Shown here in pieces: positions 19,871 through 28,996 of a stretch of DNA of 58,934 bases. The notes beneath the pieces are model-generated. The model searched no databases and was not told where the DNA came from. It saw only the letters and a program-made list of their open reading frames with translations. The position numbers were made by a program, and so were the translations under genes. Source of the DNA: Pseudomonas putida. GTDB lineage: Bacteria > Pseudomonadota > Gammaproteobacteria > Pseudomonadales > Pseudomonadaceae. Each line of letters starts with the position of its first letter. Within the stretch, counting starts at the first letter, position 1. Where the stretch lies: positions 1 to 58,934 of the forward strand of contig NZ_JAETZZ010000020.1 of NCBI RefSeq assembly GCF_022627325.1. The letters are read 5' to 3'.

Positions 19871-19885
19871 GGGTAAGGCTTTCCT

Positions 19886-20752
19886 TCAGGGCTGGTCGTT
19901 AAGTTTAGTCGGTTGTGCCGGCTGGCGCAGGTTGCCGTCGTCGGCGCAGTCGCAGCGCAGGTATTCACCGCTGTCGACATTGTAGAGGGTCATGGTGCCA
20001 CCCCAGACGCAGCCGGTATCGAGGGCAATGATGCCGGGCTCGTCGACACGCCCTTCGAGCGCGGCCCAGTGGCCAAAGATGATCTTCACATGCCGTGAGC
20101 GGCGGTCCTTGTGCGCGAACCAGGGCTTGTAACCCTTCGGTGCTGCGCCTAGCCCTTCCTTGCTCTTGAGGTCGAGTTTGCCTGTGCCCGTGCAGAAGCG
20201 CATGCGCGTCAGGTAGTTGGTGATCACCCGAAGGCGCTCTACGCCGCTGAGGTTCTTGCTCCACTTGTTCGGTTCGTTGCCGTACATGCCATCGAGGTAC
20301 AGCTTCATGCGCTCGTCGTCGCGCAGCACCTCTTCGACTTCGCCCGCCAGTTCCAGGGCTTTGCCCAGTGTCCACTGGGGCGGGATGCCGGCGTGCACCA
20401 AGGCAATGCCGCGCGGCTCGTCGTAGTGGAGCAGCTTCTGTTGGCGCAGCCAGTCGAGCAGTTGGTCGGCGTCGGGTGCTTCGATGATTTCGCGCAGGGT
20501 ATCGCTTTTCTTCAGGCGTTCGACATTTTGCCATGCCGCCAGCAGGTGCAGGTCATGGTTACCCAGCACGCAGGTCAGCGACTGGCGGATCGAGTAGAGG
20601 TAGCGCAGGGTCTGGAGCGATTCAGGCCCGCGGTTGACCAGGTCACCGACCAGCCACAGGCGATCGACGGCCGGGTCGAACTTGACGCGCTCCAGCAGGC
20701 ACTTGAGGGGTTGAAGGCAGCCTTGCAGGTCACCGACGGCGTAGGTAGCCAT
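19886..20752 (-). CDS. apaH: Diadenosine tetraphosphatase
   Basis: A 288-residue symmetrical Ap4A hydrolase of the metallophosphatase family that yields two ADP and lowers alarmone-like dinucleotides. The metal motifs GDLQGC, GDLVNRGP and GNHD are all present, with a later HAGIPP. Its start codon overlaps the apaG stop (ATGA). It belongs to the conserved lptD-surA-pdxA-rsmA-apaG-apaH order. Confidence 0.97.
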   Translation of the reverse strand: MATYAVGDLQGCLQPLKCLLERVKFDPAVDRLWLVGDLVNRGPESLQTLRYLYSIRQSLTCVLGNHDLHLLAAWQNVERLKKSDTLREIIEAPDADQLLDWLRQQKLLHYDEPRGIALVHAGIPPQWTLGKALELAGEVEEVLRDDERMKLYLDGMYGNEPNKWSKNLSGVERLRVITNYLTRMRFCTGTGKLDLKSKEGLGAAPKGYKPWFAHKDRRSRHVKIIFGHWAALEGRVDEPGIIALDTGCVWGGTMTLYNVDSGEYLRCDCADDGNLRQPAQPTKLNDQP

Positions 20753-21132
20753 CAGTGCAGGGCCCCAGGTACCGCCAGGCGGAAGGGGGCGATATCGGCC
20801 TCGAAGCGTTTACCGTCCTCGGCGAACATCTGGTAGCTGCCCTGCATGGTGCCCACGCGGGTGCTGATCACTGCGCCGCTGCTGTAGGTGTGGCTCTGGC
20901 CGGGTTCGATGGTCGGTTGTTGGCCGATCACACCTGCGCCGCGGACTTCCTCCACTTCGCCATCACCGTTGGTGATGAGCCAGTGTCGAGACATGAGCTT
21001 GGCTTTGATCGAGCCATTGTTCTGCACGGTAATGGTGTAGGCGAACGCAAAGCGATCGCTTTCGGGGTCGGATTGGTCTTTCAGGTAGCGGGTCACGACG
21101 CTGACGTCGATCTGGTAACGGGGATCGGACAT
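20752..21132 (-). CDS. apaG: ApaG protein (DUF525)
   Basis: A 126-residue, all-beta protein of the ApaG family, with RHWLITNGDGEVEEVRGAGV and GVIGQQP typical of the fold. Function is unresolved; in bacteria it is linked to magnesium/cobalt phenotypes through its operon partner ApaH. The start at 21132 (MSDPRYQID) gives the usual length; a longer frame upstream to 21564 is antisense-like noise over rsmA. It is translationally coupled to apaH. Confidence 0.95.
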   Translation of the reverse strand: MSDPRYQIDVSVVTRYLKDQSDPESDRFAFAYTITVQNNGSIKAKLMSRHWLITNGDGEVEEVRGAGVIGQQPTIEPGQSHTYSSGAVISTRVGTMQGSYQMFAEDGKRFEADIAPFRLAVPGALH

Positions 21133-21246
21133 GCATGGGCCTTGAGCAAACAAGCGAATACGGCGATACATGCAGTCTAGGCCATTGGCAGGGGGGAGGG
21201 CCAGTGGTGTCGGGGAGGGAGAGGGCTTCAAAATCTTGCGGTAAGG

Positions 21247-21279
21247 CGGCGTCTTCGCAAGTTGACCGCGAAGACGCCG
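21247..21279 (-). terminator. 12-bp perfect hairpin after rsmA
   Basis: Arms CGGCGTCTTCGC and GCGAAGACGCCG pair perfectly over 12 bp with a 9-base loop, 10 bases past the rsmA stop. The following minus-strand sequence has only a modest T-run (ATTTTG) about 12 bases later. It could be a partial terminator or a processing/stability element separating rsmA from apaG. Confidence 0.6.
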
Positions 21280-21289
21280 TGCTGCGTTG

Positions 21290-22090
21290 TCAGGCTTGCT
21301 GGTCTGCCAACTGGTCTGCCAGGCGCACGAATGCAGCCAGGTCCAACTGCTCAGGGCGCAGGCTGCCATCCACGCCAGCGGCCTCGATAGCCTGGCTGTC
21401 GAGCAGGCCTTTGAGGGTATTGCGCAGCGTCTTGCGGCGCTGGTTGAACGCTTCGCGCACGACGCGTTCCAGCAGCAGGTGGTCCTTGGCCGGGTGCGGG
21501 AGCACCTCGTGCGGTACCAGGCGGACGATGGCCGAGTCCACTTTGGGCGGCGGGTTGAACGCACCTGGGCCTACGTTGAACAGGTGCTCGACCCGGCAGT
21601 GGTACTGCACCATGATCGATAGCCGACCCCAGTCCCCGCCGCCCGGGCCTGCGGCCATGCGCTCCACCACTTCCTTCTGCAGCATGAAGTGCATGTCGCG
21701 AATCAGCCCGGCATGGCTGAGCAGGTGGAAAATCAACGGGGTGGAGATGTTGTAGGGCAGGTTACCTACGACTTTGAGGCTGCGCTGCGGTACGCCCAGC
21801 TGGTTGAAATCGAACTTCAGGGCATCGCCCTGGTGCAGGCGGAAGTTGTCGCGCCCGGCAAACTTGTGCTGCAGGATCGGCACCAGGTCTTTGTCCAGCT
21901 CCACGACGTCCAGCTGTGCGCCGCTGCCCAGCAGGCCCTCGGTCAGGGCGCCCTGGCCCGGGCCGATCTCCAGCAGGTGTTCGCCGGCTTTGGCATTGAT
22001 GGCGCGCAGGATGCGGTCGATGATGCCGGCGTCATGCAGGAAGTTCTGACCGAAACGCTTGCGCGCCCGGTGTTGGTAATGCTCGTTCAT
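21290..22090 (-). CDS. rsmA: 16S rRNA dimethyladenosine transferase
   Basis: A 266-residue methyltransferase (KsgA) that dimethylates two adjacent adenines near the 3' end of 16S rRNA during 30S maturation. RKRFGQNFLHD at the start, the SAM-binding EIGPGQGALTEGL and the catalytic NLPYNIS are intact. The start overlaps the pdxA stop by 4 bases (ATGA). Confidence 0.97.
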   Translation of the reverse strand: MNEHYQHRARKRFGQNFLHDAGIIDRILRAINAKAGEHLLEIGPGQGALTEGLLGSGAQLDVVELDKDLVPILQHKFAGRDNFRLHQGDALKFDFNQLGVPQRSLKVVGNLPYNISTPLIFHLLSHAGLIRDMHFMLQKEVVERMAAGPGGGDWGRLSIMVQYHCRVEHLFNVGPGAFNPPPKVDSAIVRLVPHEVLPHPAKDHLLLERVVREAFNQRRKTLRNTLKGLLDSQAIEAAGVDGSLRPEQLDLAAFVRLADQLADQQA

Positions 22091-23076
22091 GGTCGGTTCT
22101 CGGCCATCTGATAGGCGGTTTCCAGGGCGACGCGCAGGCTGCCGGTGTCGACCTTGCCGGTACCGGCAAGGTCCAGGGCGGTGCCGTGATCGACCGACGT
22201 GCGGATGATCGGCAGGCCCAGGGTCACGTTGACTGCAGCGCCGAAACCTTTGTACTTGAGTACAGGCAGGCCTTGGTCGTGGTACATCGCCAGCACCGCG
22301 TCGCAGTGCTCCAGATATTTGGGGGTAAACAGGGTATCGGCCGGCAGCGGGCCGCGCAGGTCCATGCCTTCGGCGCGCAGGCGGGCCAGTGCCGGTTCGA
22401 TGATGTCGATTTCTTCGCGGCCCAGGTGGCCGCCTTCGCCGGCATGCGGGTTGAGCCCGCAGACCAGGATGCGTGGGTTGGCAATGCCGAACTTGTCGCG
22501 CATGTCGGCGTGCAGGATGCGGGTAACCCGCTCCAGGCGCTCAGGGGTGATGGCGTCCGCGATGTCGCGCAGTGGCAGGTGCGTGGTGACCAGCGCCACG
22601 CGCAGGCCACGGGTCGCCAGCATCATCACGACCTGGGCGGTGTGGGTCAGCTCTGCCAGGAATTCGGTATGGCCGGAAAAGGCGATGCCGCTTTCATTGA
22701 TCACGCCCTTGTGTACAGGGGCCGTGATCATTCCGGCGAAATGCCCTTCAAGGCAGCCTTGCCCGGCTCGTGTCAGGGTCTGCAGGACAAACGCCGCATT
22801 GGCCTTGTCCAGCATGCCCGGTACCACGGGGGCGGCCAGGGGGGTGTCCCAGACGTAGAGGCTACCTGCCGGGGCCGGCTGGTCAGGCCATTGGCCCGGC
22901 CCCACTGCCAGCAGGTTGACGGCCAGCCCCAGCCGCGTGGCCCGCTCGGCGAGCAGGTCACGGCTGGTGATGGCGATCAGGGGGTGAGGCTGGGGCTCGG
23001 CGGCGAGCAGCAGGCACAGGTCTGGGCCTATGCCGGCCGGTTCGCCGGGAGTGACGGCGAAGCGCAGGGGCTTCAC
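22087..23076 (-). CDS. pdxA: 4-hydroxythreonine-4-phosphate dehydrogenase
   Basis: A 329-residue NAD-dependent enzyme of pyridoxal phosphate synthesis; it oxidises 4-phosphohydroxy-threonine. Visible signatures are VTPGEPAGIGPDL at the N-terminus, GLNPHAGEGGHLGREE with the metal-binding His, and MYHDQGLPVLKYKGF. ATGA overlaps couple it to surA upstream and rsmA downstream. Confidence 0.97.
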   Translation of the reverse strand: MKPLRFAVTPGEPAGIGPDLCLLLAAEPQPHPLIAITSRDLLAERATRLGLAVNLLAVGPGQWPDQPAPAGSLYVWDTPLAAPVVPGMLDKANAAFVLQTLTRAGQGCLEGHFAGMITAPVHKGVINESGIAFSGHTEFLAELTHTAQVVMMLATRGLRVALVTTHLPLRDIADAITPERLERVTRILHADMRDKFGIANPRILVCGLNPHAGEGGHLGREEIDIIEPALARLRAEGMDLRGPLPADTLFTPKYLEHCDAVLAMYHDQGLPVLKYKGFGAAVNVTLGLPIIRTSVDHGTALDLAGTGKVDTGSLRVALETAYQMAENRP

Positions 23077-24398
23077 TGTGCGGCCTGGTCAGCGCCAGGC
23101 AGCTTGATTTCAACGTAGGCTTCGTCGCGGATCTGGCGCAGCCAGGTCTGCAGCTCTTCATCGTACTTGCGGTTACGCAGTACGTTCATTGCCTGCTGCT
23201 CGCGTGCCTGTTCGGTGCTGTCGGTGGCACGACGGCCCAGCACTTCCAGGACATGCCAGCCGTACTGAGTCTTGAACGGTTTGGTCACGACACCCTGCTG
23301 GGCGTTGGCCATCTGCTCGCGGAACTCCGGTACCAGGCTGTTCGGGTCTACCCAGTTGAGGTCGCCGCCGTTGAGCGCTGAACCCGGGTCTTCCGAGAAG
23401 CTTTTCGCCAGCTCTGCGAAGTCTTCGCCGTTCTTGATGCGCTCGTACAGGCGCTCAGCCAGCTGCTCGGTGGCGGCTTCGCTGCGGATTTCGCTCGGTT
23501 TGATCAGGATGTGGCGTACATGCACTTCGTCACGCAGTACGTTTTCGCTGCCGCCGCGCTTCTCTTCGAGCTTGATGATGAGAAAGCCGCTAGGGATGCG
23601 CAGTGGCTGGGTGATGTCGCCAGTGGCCATGCCGCTGAGCAGCTTGGCAAATTCAGGTGGCAACTGGCCGGCTTTACGCCAGCCCATCTCGCCACCTTCA
23701 AGGGCGTTCTCGCTGCCCGAGTTGGCAATCGCCATCTGGCCGAAGTCCGCACCCTGGCGCAGTTGCTGGTACACGTCGCCGACCTTGCGCGCAGCCTTCT
23801 GGATGTCGTCCGAGTTGGCGCCTTCCGGGGTTGGGATGAGGATGTTGGCCAGGCGGTACTCTTCCGACATCTGCATCTTGCCCAGGTCCGAGGCGAGGAA
23901 GTTCTTCACTTCCTGTTCGGATACCTGGATGCGCTCGGCCACACGGCGCTGGCGCACGCGGCTGATGATCATCTCGCGTTTGACCTGCTCACGGGCGTCG
24001 TCGAACGACAGGCCGTCGCGGGCCAGCGCGGCGCGGAACTGGTCCAGCGACATGCCATTGCGCTGGGCAATGGTGCCGATGGCCTGGTTCAGCTCCTCGT
24101 CGGTGATGCGGATGCCCGAGCGTTCACCGATCTGCAACTGCAGGTTCTCGACGATCAGGCGCTCCAGTACCTGCTGTTGCAGGGCGCTGGTCGGCGGCAC
24201 GCCGCCGCCGCGCTTGGCGATGGTTTGCTGAACCTCCTGGACGCGCTGGTCCAGCTGGCTTTGCATGACCACGTCGTTGTCGACGATGGCCACCACACGA
24301 TCCAGGGGTTGCACCGCGGCATGAACCGCGCCACTCAGCAATACAGCGCCCAGCAACACTGGGCGCAGACGATCAATAAGCTTGGTCTTCACGTTCAC
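23073..24398 (-). CDS. surA: Periplasmic chaperone/isomerase SurA
   Basis: A 441-residue periplasmic folding factor for outer-membrane proteins, including LptD made by the gene just upstream. A signal peptide (cleavage near GAVHA) is followed by an N-terminal chaperone domain (about 30-175), two parvulin domains (about 180-285 and 290-395) and a C-terminal helix. The start is a GTG: at 24398, AAGG lies 5 bases upstream; GTG at 24392 is nearly as good. The ATG at 24455 would put a non-signal extension inside lptD. It overlaps the 3' end of lptD by about 26 bases. Confidence 0.95.
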   Translation of the reverse strand: MNVKTKLIDRLRPVLLGAVLLSGAVHAAVQPLDRVVAIVDNDVVMQSQLDQRVQEVQQTIAKRGGGVPPTSALQQQVLERLIVENLQLQIGERSGIRITDEELNQAIGTIAQRNGMSLDQFRAALARDGLSFDDAREQVKREMIISRVRQRRVAERIQVSEQEVKNFLASDLGKMQMSEEYRLANILIPTPEGANSDDIQKAARKVGDVYQQLRQGADFGQMAIANSGSENALEGGEMGWRKAGQLPPEFAKLLSGMATGDITQPLRIPSGFLIIKLEEKRGGSENVLRDEVHVRHILIKPSEIRSEAATEQLAERLYERIKNGEDFAELAKSFSEDPGSALNGGDLNWVDPNSLVPEFREQMANAQQGVVTKPFKTQYGWHVLEVLGRRATDSTEQAREQQAMNVLRNRKYDEELQTWLRQIRDEAYVEIKLPGADQAAQ

Positions 24399-27177
24399 GG
24401 TAACCTTCAATGCCTTGGTCGAGGAAAGATTCGACCTTGTTGCCAACCACGCCACCGAGGCCTTTCAGCACGATTTGCAGGAAGATGCCATGATCGCCTT
24501 TTTCGTTCTGCGGGGCGGCCTGGCTGAAATCGTCGTAGTCGATCCAGTAACGGTTGATCAGGCGCAGTTTCCAGCAGCAGTTGTCATATTCGAAACCGCC
24601 CATGGCTTCCAGGGTGCGGTTGCGGTTGTAATCGTGCTGCCAGCGGGCGATCACGTTCCATTGCGGCACGATCGGCCAGATCACCGAGAAGTCGTGCTGC
24701 TGGATTTTGTAATAGTCCTTGATGTAGTTCGGGTCGCCTGGGTTGCCATAGTCACCGCCACCCACTTTCCAGGTACCCGTCGTGGAATCGTAAGCGATGG
24801 TGTCGTTGCGGTAGCGATAGCCGAGGTTGACCACCTTGTTCGGGTTGTCTTCAGGCTGGTAGTGGAACATCGCGCTGCCAGAACGGGTGGTGCGGCTGTC
24901 CGGGTCCCAGTTGAAGTCCGAATTGAAGCGCCAGTCGCGGTTGAAGTAGTAGTTGTACACCAATGCGTATGGCGAGACGTCAGACTGCGCGTCACTGCGA
25001 TCGCGGTAGTTGATGCCTGGCAGTTGGGCCTTGCGATCCTTGAAGTACAATGCTTGACCGATGCTGAAGTTCTGACGTTCGAAGCCGTCGTCCTGGATCC
25101 AACGGGTGGTCACGCCCAGCGACAGCTTGTTCTCGTCACCGATACGGTCGGTGCCGCTGAAGCGGTTGTCACGGAACAGCGAATCGAAGTTGAACAGCGT
25201 TTCGCTGGTATCGAACAGCGGAATGTCCGTCTGGTCCTTGTAAGGAACGTAGAGGTAGAACATGCGCGGTTCGAGTGTCTGGCGATAGTTGGTGCCGAAC
25301 ATCGAGGTGTTGCGGTCGAAGTACAAGCCGCTGTCAACACTGAAGATAGGAACGTCACGGCTGATGGAGCTGCTGTAACTGCCGTATCCTGGTTGCGACG
25401 CTTGCGCCAGCGCTTCTTGCTTGCCTTGACCATCAAGGTCAAGGTCATAGTTGGTGTAAACATACTTCAGCTTTGGCGTAACGTAACCGTAGCTGGCTTG
25501 CATGGGCAGGCTGATTGCCGGGGCAAAATTCAGGCGGTTGCCGTTGGCGCGCGCGATGCCGCTGACGTTTTGATCGAGACGTCGACCTGCTGCGCCGGCG
25601 GTGAAGTCCGGGTTGCCATCTTCGTCAGTGACAAAGTCATCCTTCAGATCACGATCGAAGCGCACGGCCTCGGTCTGGTAGCCGAAATCAAAGCCACCCG
25701 GGTGATACGGCAGCATCCCGTCAATTGTGATCTGTGGCAGCTTGTTGTACGGGGTGATCTGCGACAGGGTCGCCATCTCGTACGCTTGCGCATTCAGTCG
25801 AGCGGTATAGCTGTCGCCACGCCAGGTCAGTGCACCTTGCTGATTGACCACATCATTGCTTTGGACGCCAATCTGATCGGTTTCCAGGTCCTGGAAGTAG
25901 AACGGATCGCTGATGTCGGTGTAATCGACTTCAGTCATCAGGCGCTCGTCCAGGCCACCTTTGTGCTGCCAGTTGACCATCCAGCGCTGATCTTCGTAAT
26001 CAGTCTGCTCTTTGCGGTCGTCGTTCTTGTCGTTCAGGTACGCGCCGCCGACCTGGCCTTCGCTGGACTTGGTCAGGTAGCGGAATTCGCCTTCCATCAG
26101 CAAGCCACGCTTGGTCATGTAGCGCGGGTACAACGTGGCGTCGTAGTTGGGCGCCAGGTTGAAGTAGTACGGCGTGACCAGCATGAAGCCGGTGTCGCTG
26201 GTGCTGCTGAACGACGGTGGCAGGAAGCCGGATTGGCGACGGTCGTCGATCGGGAAGTAGATGTACGGTGTGTAGAACACCGGGAAATCTTTGACCCGCA
26301 GGGTGACGTTGGTCGCGGTACCGAAGCCGGTGGCCGGGTTCAGGGTGATGTTGTTGCCCTTGAGCTGCCAGGCGTTGCTGCCTGGTTCACACGTGGTGTA
26401 GGTACCATCCTTGAGGCGGATGATCGCGTTCTCGCTACGCTTGGCGTACAGGGCGTTGCCGCGGATGTGCGACTTGTGCATCACGTATTCGGCGTTGTCG
26501 ACCTGGGCTTCGCCCGTGTCGAGCTGGATCTGTGCCTCGTCGCCCACGACCAGCGAGCCGTTGTCGCGAATCCTGACGTTGCCCTTGAGCTCGCCACGGT
26601 TCTCGGCCTGGTAGAGGTTGGCCTCATCGGCTTCGGCCTGCATGCTGCCTTGGCGCATGACCACGTCACCGGCAAGGGTAGCGATCTGCTGCTCCTGCTG
26701 GTACTTGGAGACCTTGGCGTTGATGTAGGTCGGCGATTCGTCCTTGGGCGTGGTGTCGGCCATGCCAGGGCGAGTCGGCTCGATGTACGCGCCACCGCAG
26801 TACGGACCGGTTTCGGCCAGCTGGGCAGCGGTGAGCTTTTCGCGCGGGACCCAATCGAGATGGCTGTAATCCTCGCTGCGCGACTTCAGGCCACGGCCTT
26901 TGCTCTCGGTGACCAGCACCGGCTTGTCAGCACTTTCGGCCTCGGCCGATGGGGCCTCGGTGCCGGAAGTGAGCGCAGCGCCGTCATGCACCGGGCGCGG
27001 TGGCAAGTTGTTGACTGGGCTCTTGGGCTTGCAGTCCCAACCACCGGAGGCGGACACTTGGCAGTCGAACTGCTCGGCTGCGACCACGTACGAGGTGGCA
27101 AAAGGTTGCAGGGCCAGCAGACCGCCGGTGACCAGCAACGGAAACTTTCTACGAAACGCGGGGGATTTCAATGCCAT
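24373..27177 (-). CDS. lptD: LPS-assembly protein LptD
   Basis: A 934-residue outer-membrane beta-barrel that inserts lipopolysaccharide into the outer leaflet with LptE. A signal peptide ends near VVAAEQ; a Pseudomonas-type N-terminal extension with Cys pairs (FDC...WDC) is followed by the OstA/jellyroll domain (about 130-300) and the barrel. The CC dipeptide (YDNCCWKLR) near the C-terminus is the conserved disulfide site. ATG at 27177 starts the signal peptide; the frame extends to 27384 only by reading back over amgK. It heads the lptD-surA-pdxA operon and is divergent from amgK. Confidence 0.96.
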   Translation of the reverse strand: MALKSPAFRRKFPLLVTGGLLALQPFATSYVVAAEQFDCQVSASGGWDCKPKSPVNNLPPRPVHDGAALTSGTEAPSAEAESADKPVLVTESKGRGLKSRSEDYSHLDWVPREKLTAAQLAETGPYCGGAYIEPTRPGMADTTPKDESPTYINAKVSKYQQEQQIATLAGDVVMRQGSMQAEADEANLYQAENRGELKGNVRIRDNGSLVVGDEAQIQLDTGEAQVDNAEYVMHKSHIRGNALYAKRSENAIIRLKDGTYTTCEPGSNAWQLKGNNITLNPATGFGTATNVTLRVKDFPVFYTPYIYFPIDDRRQSGFLPPSFSSTSDTGFMLVTPYYFNLAPNYDATLYPRYMTKRGLLMEGEFRYLTKSSEGQVGGAYLNDKNDDRKEQTDYEDQRWMVNWQHKGGLDERLMTEVDYTDISDPFYFQDLETDQIGVQSNDVVNQQGALTWRGDSYTARLNAQAYEMATLSQITPYNKLPQITIDGMLPYHPGGFDFGYQTEAVRFDRDLKDDFVTDEDGNPDFTAGAAGRRLDQNVSGIARANGNRLNFAPAISLPMQASYGYVTPKLKYVYTNYDLDLDGQGKQEALAQASQPGYGSYSSSISRDVPIFSVDSGLYFDRNTSMFGTNYRQTLEPRMFYLYVPYKDQTDIPLFDTSETLFNFDSLFRDNRFSGTDRIGDENKLSLGVTTRWIQDDGFERQNFSIGQALYFKDRKAQLPGINYRDRSDAQSDVSPYALVYNYYFNRDWRFNSDFNWDPDSRTTRSGSAMFHYQPEDNPNKVVNLGYRYRNDTIAYDSTTGTWKVGGGDYGNPGDPNYIKDYYKIQQHDFSVIWPIVPQWNVIARWQHDYNRNRTLEAMGGFEYDNCCWKLRLINRYWIDYDDFSQAAPQNEKGDHGIFLQIVLKGLGGVVGNKVESFLDQGIEGYREREDQAY

Positions 27178-27307
27178 CTTATTAGTCCGGGCTTCCTGCG
27201 TGCCATCTGCCCGCGTGTGGGGCCGCACGCCTCTCGATGGTCTGAAAAAGATGCTGGATAATAAAGCATGACCCGCTTGACGGCTAGGGCCGTCGGAGAC
27301 CCTTGTA

Positions 27308-28327
27308 ATGCCTGAACACGATGTACGCCTGCAACAACTGACTGTCTGGCTCGCCGAGCAGCTCAATGTTCTTTTCCGCAACAACGCCTGGGGCGAGGTG
27401 CCCGAGGGCAGCCTGACCGCCGCCAGCAGCGATGCGAGCTTCCGCCGTTACTTCCGCTGGCAGGGCGCCGGCCACAGTTTTGTGGTCATGGATGCGCCGC
27501 CACCCCAGGAAAACTGTAGGCCGTTCGTTGCCATCGACCACCTGCTGGCCAGCGCGGGCGTGCACGTACCGGTGATTCATGCCGAAGATCTGGATCGTGG
27601 TTTCCTGTTGTTGGGGGATCTGGGCCATCAGACATACCTCGACATCATTGAACCGGATAACGCCGATGCATTGTTTGCCGACGCCATCGACGCCCTGCTG
27701 GCGTTCCAGCGCCTGCCGATGGACGCGCCGTTGCCCAGCTATGACGACGCCTTGCTGCGCCGCGAGGTCGAACTGTTCCCCGAGTGGTATGTCGGGCGTG
27801 AGCTCGGCCTGACGTTCAACGACGCGCAGCAGGCCAGTTGGCAGCGCATCAGCCAGTTGCTGATCGACAGCGCCCTTGCCCAGCCGAAGGTGTTGGTGCA
27901 CCGCGATTACATGCCACGCAACCTGATGCAGAGCGAGCCTAACCCCGGCGTGCTCGACTTCCAGGACGCGGTGTACGGCCCGGTGACCTATGACATAACC
28001 TGCCTGTTCAAGGACGCCTTCCTCAGTTGGCCACAAGCGCGAGTCGAAGGCTGGTTGCGCAACTACTGGGACAAAGCGCAGGCCGCCGCAATCCCGGTTC
28101 AGCCGTCGTTCGAAGATTTCCAGCGCGCCAGCGACCTGATGGGTGTACAGCGCCATCTGAAGGTGATCGGCATCTTCGCGCGTATCTGCCACCGTGACGG
28201 CAAGCCGCGCTACCTGGCTGATGTGCCGCGGTTCTTCGCCTATATAGACGAAGTGATCGGCCGTCGCCCTGAACTGGCCGAACTCGGCCAGCTGATCGCC
28301 GAACTCAAGGCCGGAGTGCGCGCATGA
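27308..28327 (+). CDS. amgK: N-acetylmuramate/N-acetylglucosamine kinase AmgK
   Basis: A 339-residue sugar kinase of the aminoglycoside phosphotransferase fold. Catalytic HRDYMPRNLM and the metal-binding LDFQDAVYGP are present. In Pseudomonas AmgK phosphorylates MurNAc at the anomeric position in a cell-wall recycling route that bypasses early, fosfomycin-sensitive UDP-MurNAc synthesis. The next gene, overlapping by 4 bases (ATGA), encodes the uridylyltransferase that uses its product. A GATAAT at about 27254 could be its -10. Divergent from lptD. Confidence 0.93.
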   Translation: MPEHDVRLQQLTVWLAEQLNVLFRNNAWGEVPEGSLTAASSDASFRRYFRWQGAGHSFVVMDAPPPQENCRPFVAIDHLLASAGVHVPVIHAEDLDRGFLLLGDLGHQTYLDIIEPDNADALFADAIDALLAFQRLPMDAPLPSYDDALLRREVELFPEWYVGRELGLTFNDAQQASWQRISQLLIDSALAQPKVLVHRDYMPRNLMQSEPNPGVLDFQDAVYGPVTYDITCLFKDAFLSWPQARVEGWLRNYWDKAQAAAIPVQPSFEDFQRASDLMGVQRHLKVIGIFARICHRDGKPRYLADVPRFFAYIDEVIGRRPELAELGQLIAELKAGVRA

Positions 28328-28995
28328 AAGCGATGATCCTCGCCGCTGGCAAGGGCGAGCGCATGCGCCCGCTGACCCTGCACACGCCAAAGCCGTTGCT
28401 GCCCGTGGCCGGCCAGCCGTTGATCGAGTACCACCTGCGTGCGCTGGCGACAGCCGGGTTCACCGAAGTGGTGATCAACCATGCCTGGCTTGGCCAGCAG
28501 ATAGAGGATCACCTTGGCGATGGCAGCCGCTTCGGCCTGAGCATTCGCTATTCCCCTGAGGGCGAGCCGCTGGAGACGGGGGGCGGGATATTCCAGGCGT
28601 TGCCTTTGCTGGGCAACGAGCCGTTCCTGTTGGTCAACGGTGATGTCTGGACCGATTACCCGTTCGCGCACTTGCGGGCACCGCTGCAGGGCCTGGCGCA
28701 CCTGGTGCTGGTCGATAACCCTGGCCATCACGGGCGGGGCGACTTCCGCCTGCAAGGTGAGCAGGTGGTGGACGGTGACGACGGCCCTGGCACCCTGACC
28801 TTCAGCGGCCTCTCAGTACTGCATCCAGCCTTGTTCGCAGGTTGCCAGGCGGGAGCCTTCAAACTGGCCCCGCTGCTGCGCCAGGCCATGGCGGCAGGCA
28901 AGGTGACCGGTGAGCACTACCGTGGCGACTGGGTCGATGTCGGCACCCAGGAGCGCCTGGCCGAGGCCGAGCGCCTTATACGCGAGCGTGCCTGA
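28324..28995 (+). CDS. murU: N-acetylmuramate-1-phosphate uridylyltransferase MurU
   Basis: A 223-residue nucleotidyltransferase with the signature LAAGKGERMRPLT (residues 6-18) and a PKPLLPV substrate loop. It converts MurNAc-alpha-1-phosphate and UTP to UDP-MurNAc, completing the recycling step begun by AmgK. It is coupled to amgK by an ATGA overlap and followed after 1 base by the DjlA-like gene. Confidence 0.93.
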   Translation: MKAMILAAGKGERMRPLTLHTPKPLLPVAGQPLIEYHLRALATAGFTEVVINHAWLGQQIEDHLGDGSRFGLSIRYSPEGEPLETGGGIFQALPLLGNEPFLLVNGDVWTDYPFAHLRAPLQGLAHLVLVDNPGHHGRGDFRLQGEQVVDGDDGPGTLTFSGLSVLHPALFAGCQAGAFKLAPLLRQAMAAGKVTGEHYRGDWVDVGTQERLAEAERLIRERA

Positions 28996-28996
28996 G

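Noticed and set aside
24382..27261. 959-codon plus-strand frame opposite lptD
   Set aside because: Antisense shadow; lptD on the minus strand shows signal peptide, conserved Cys pair and operon context.
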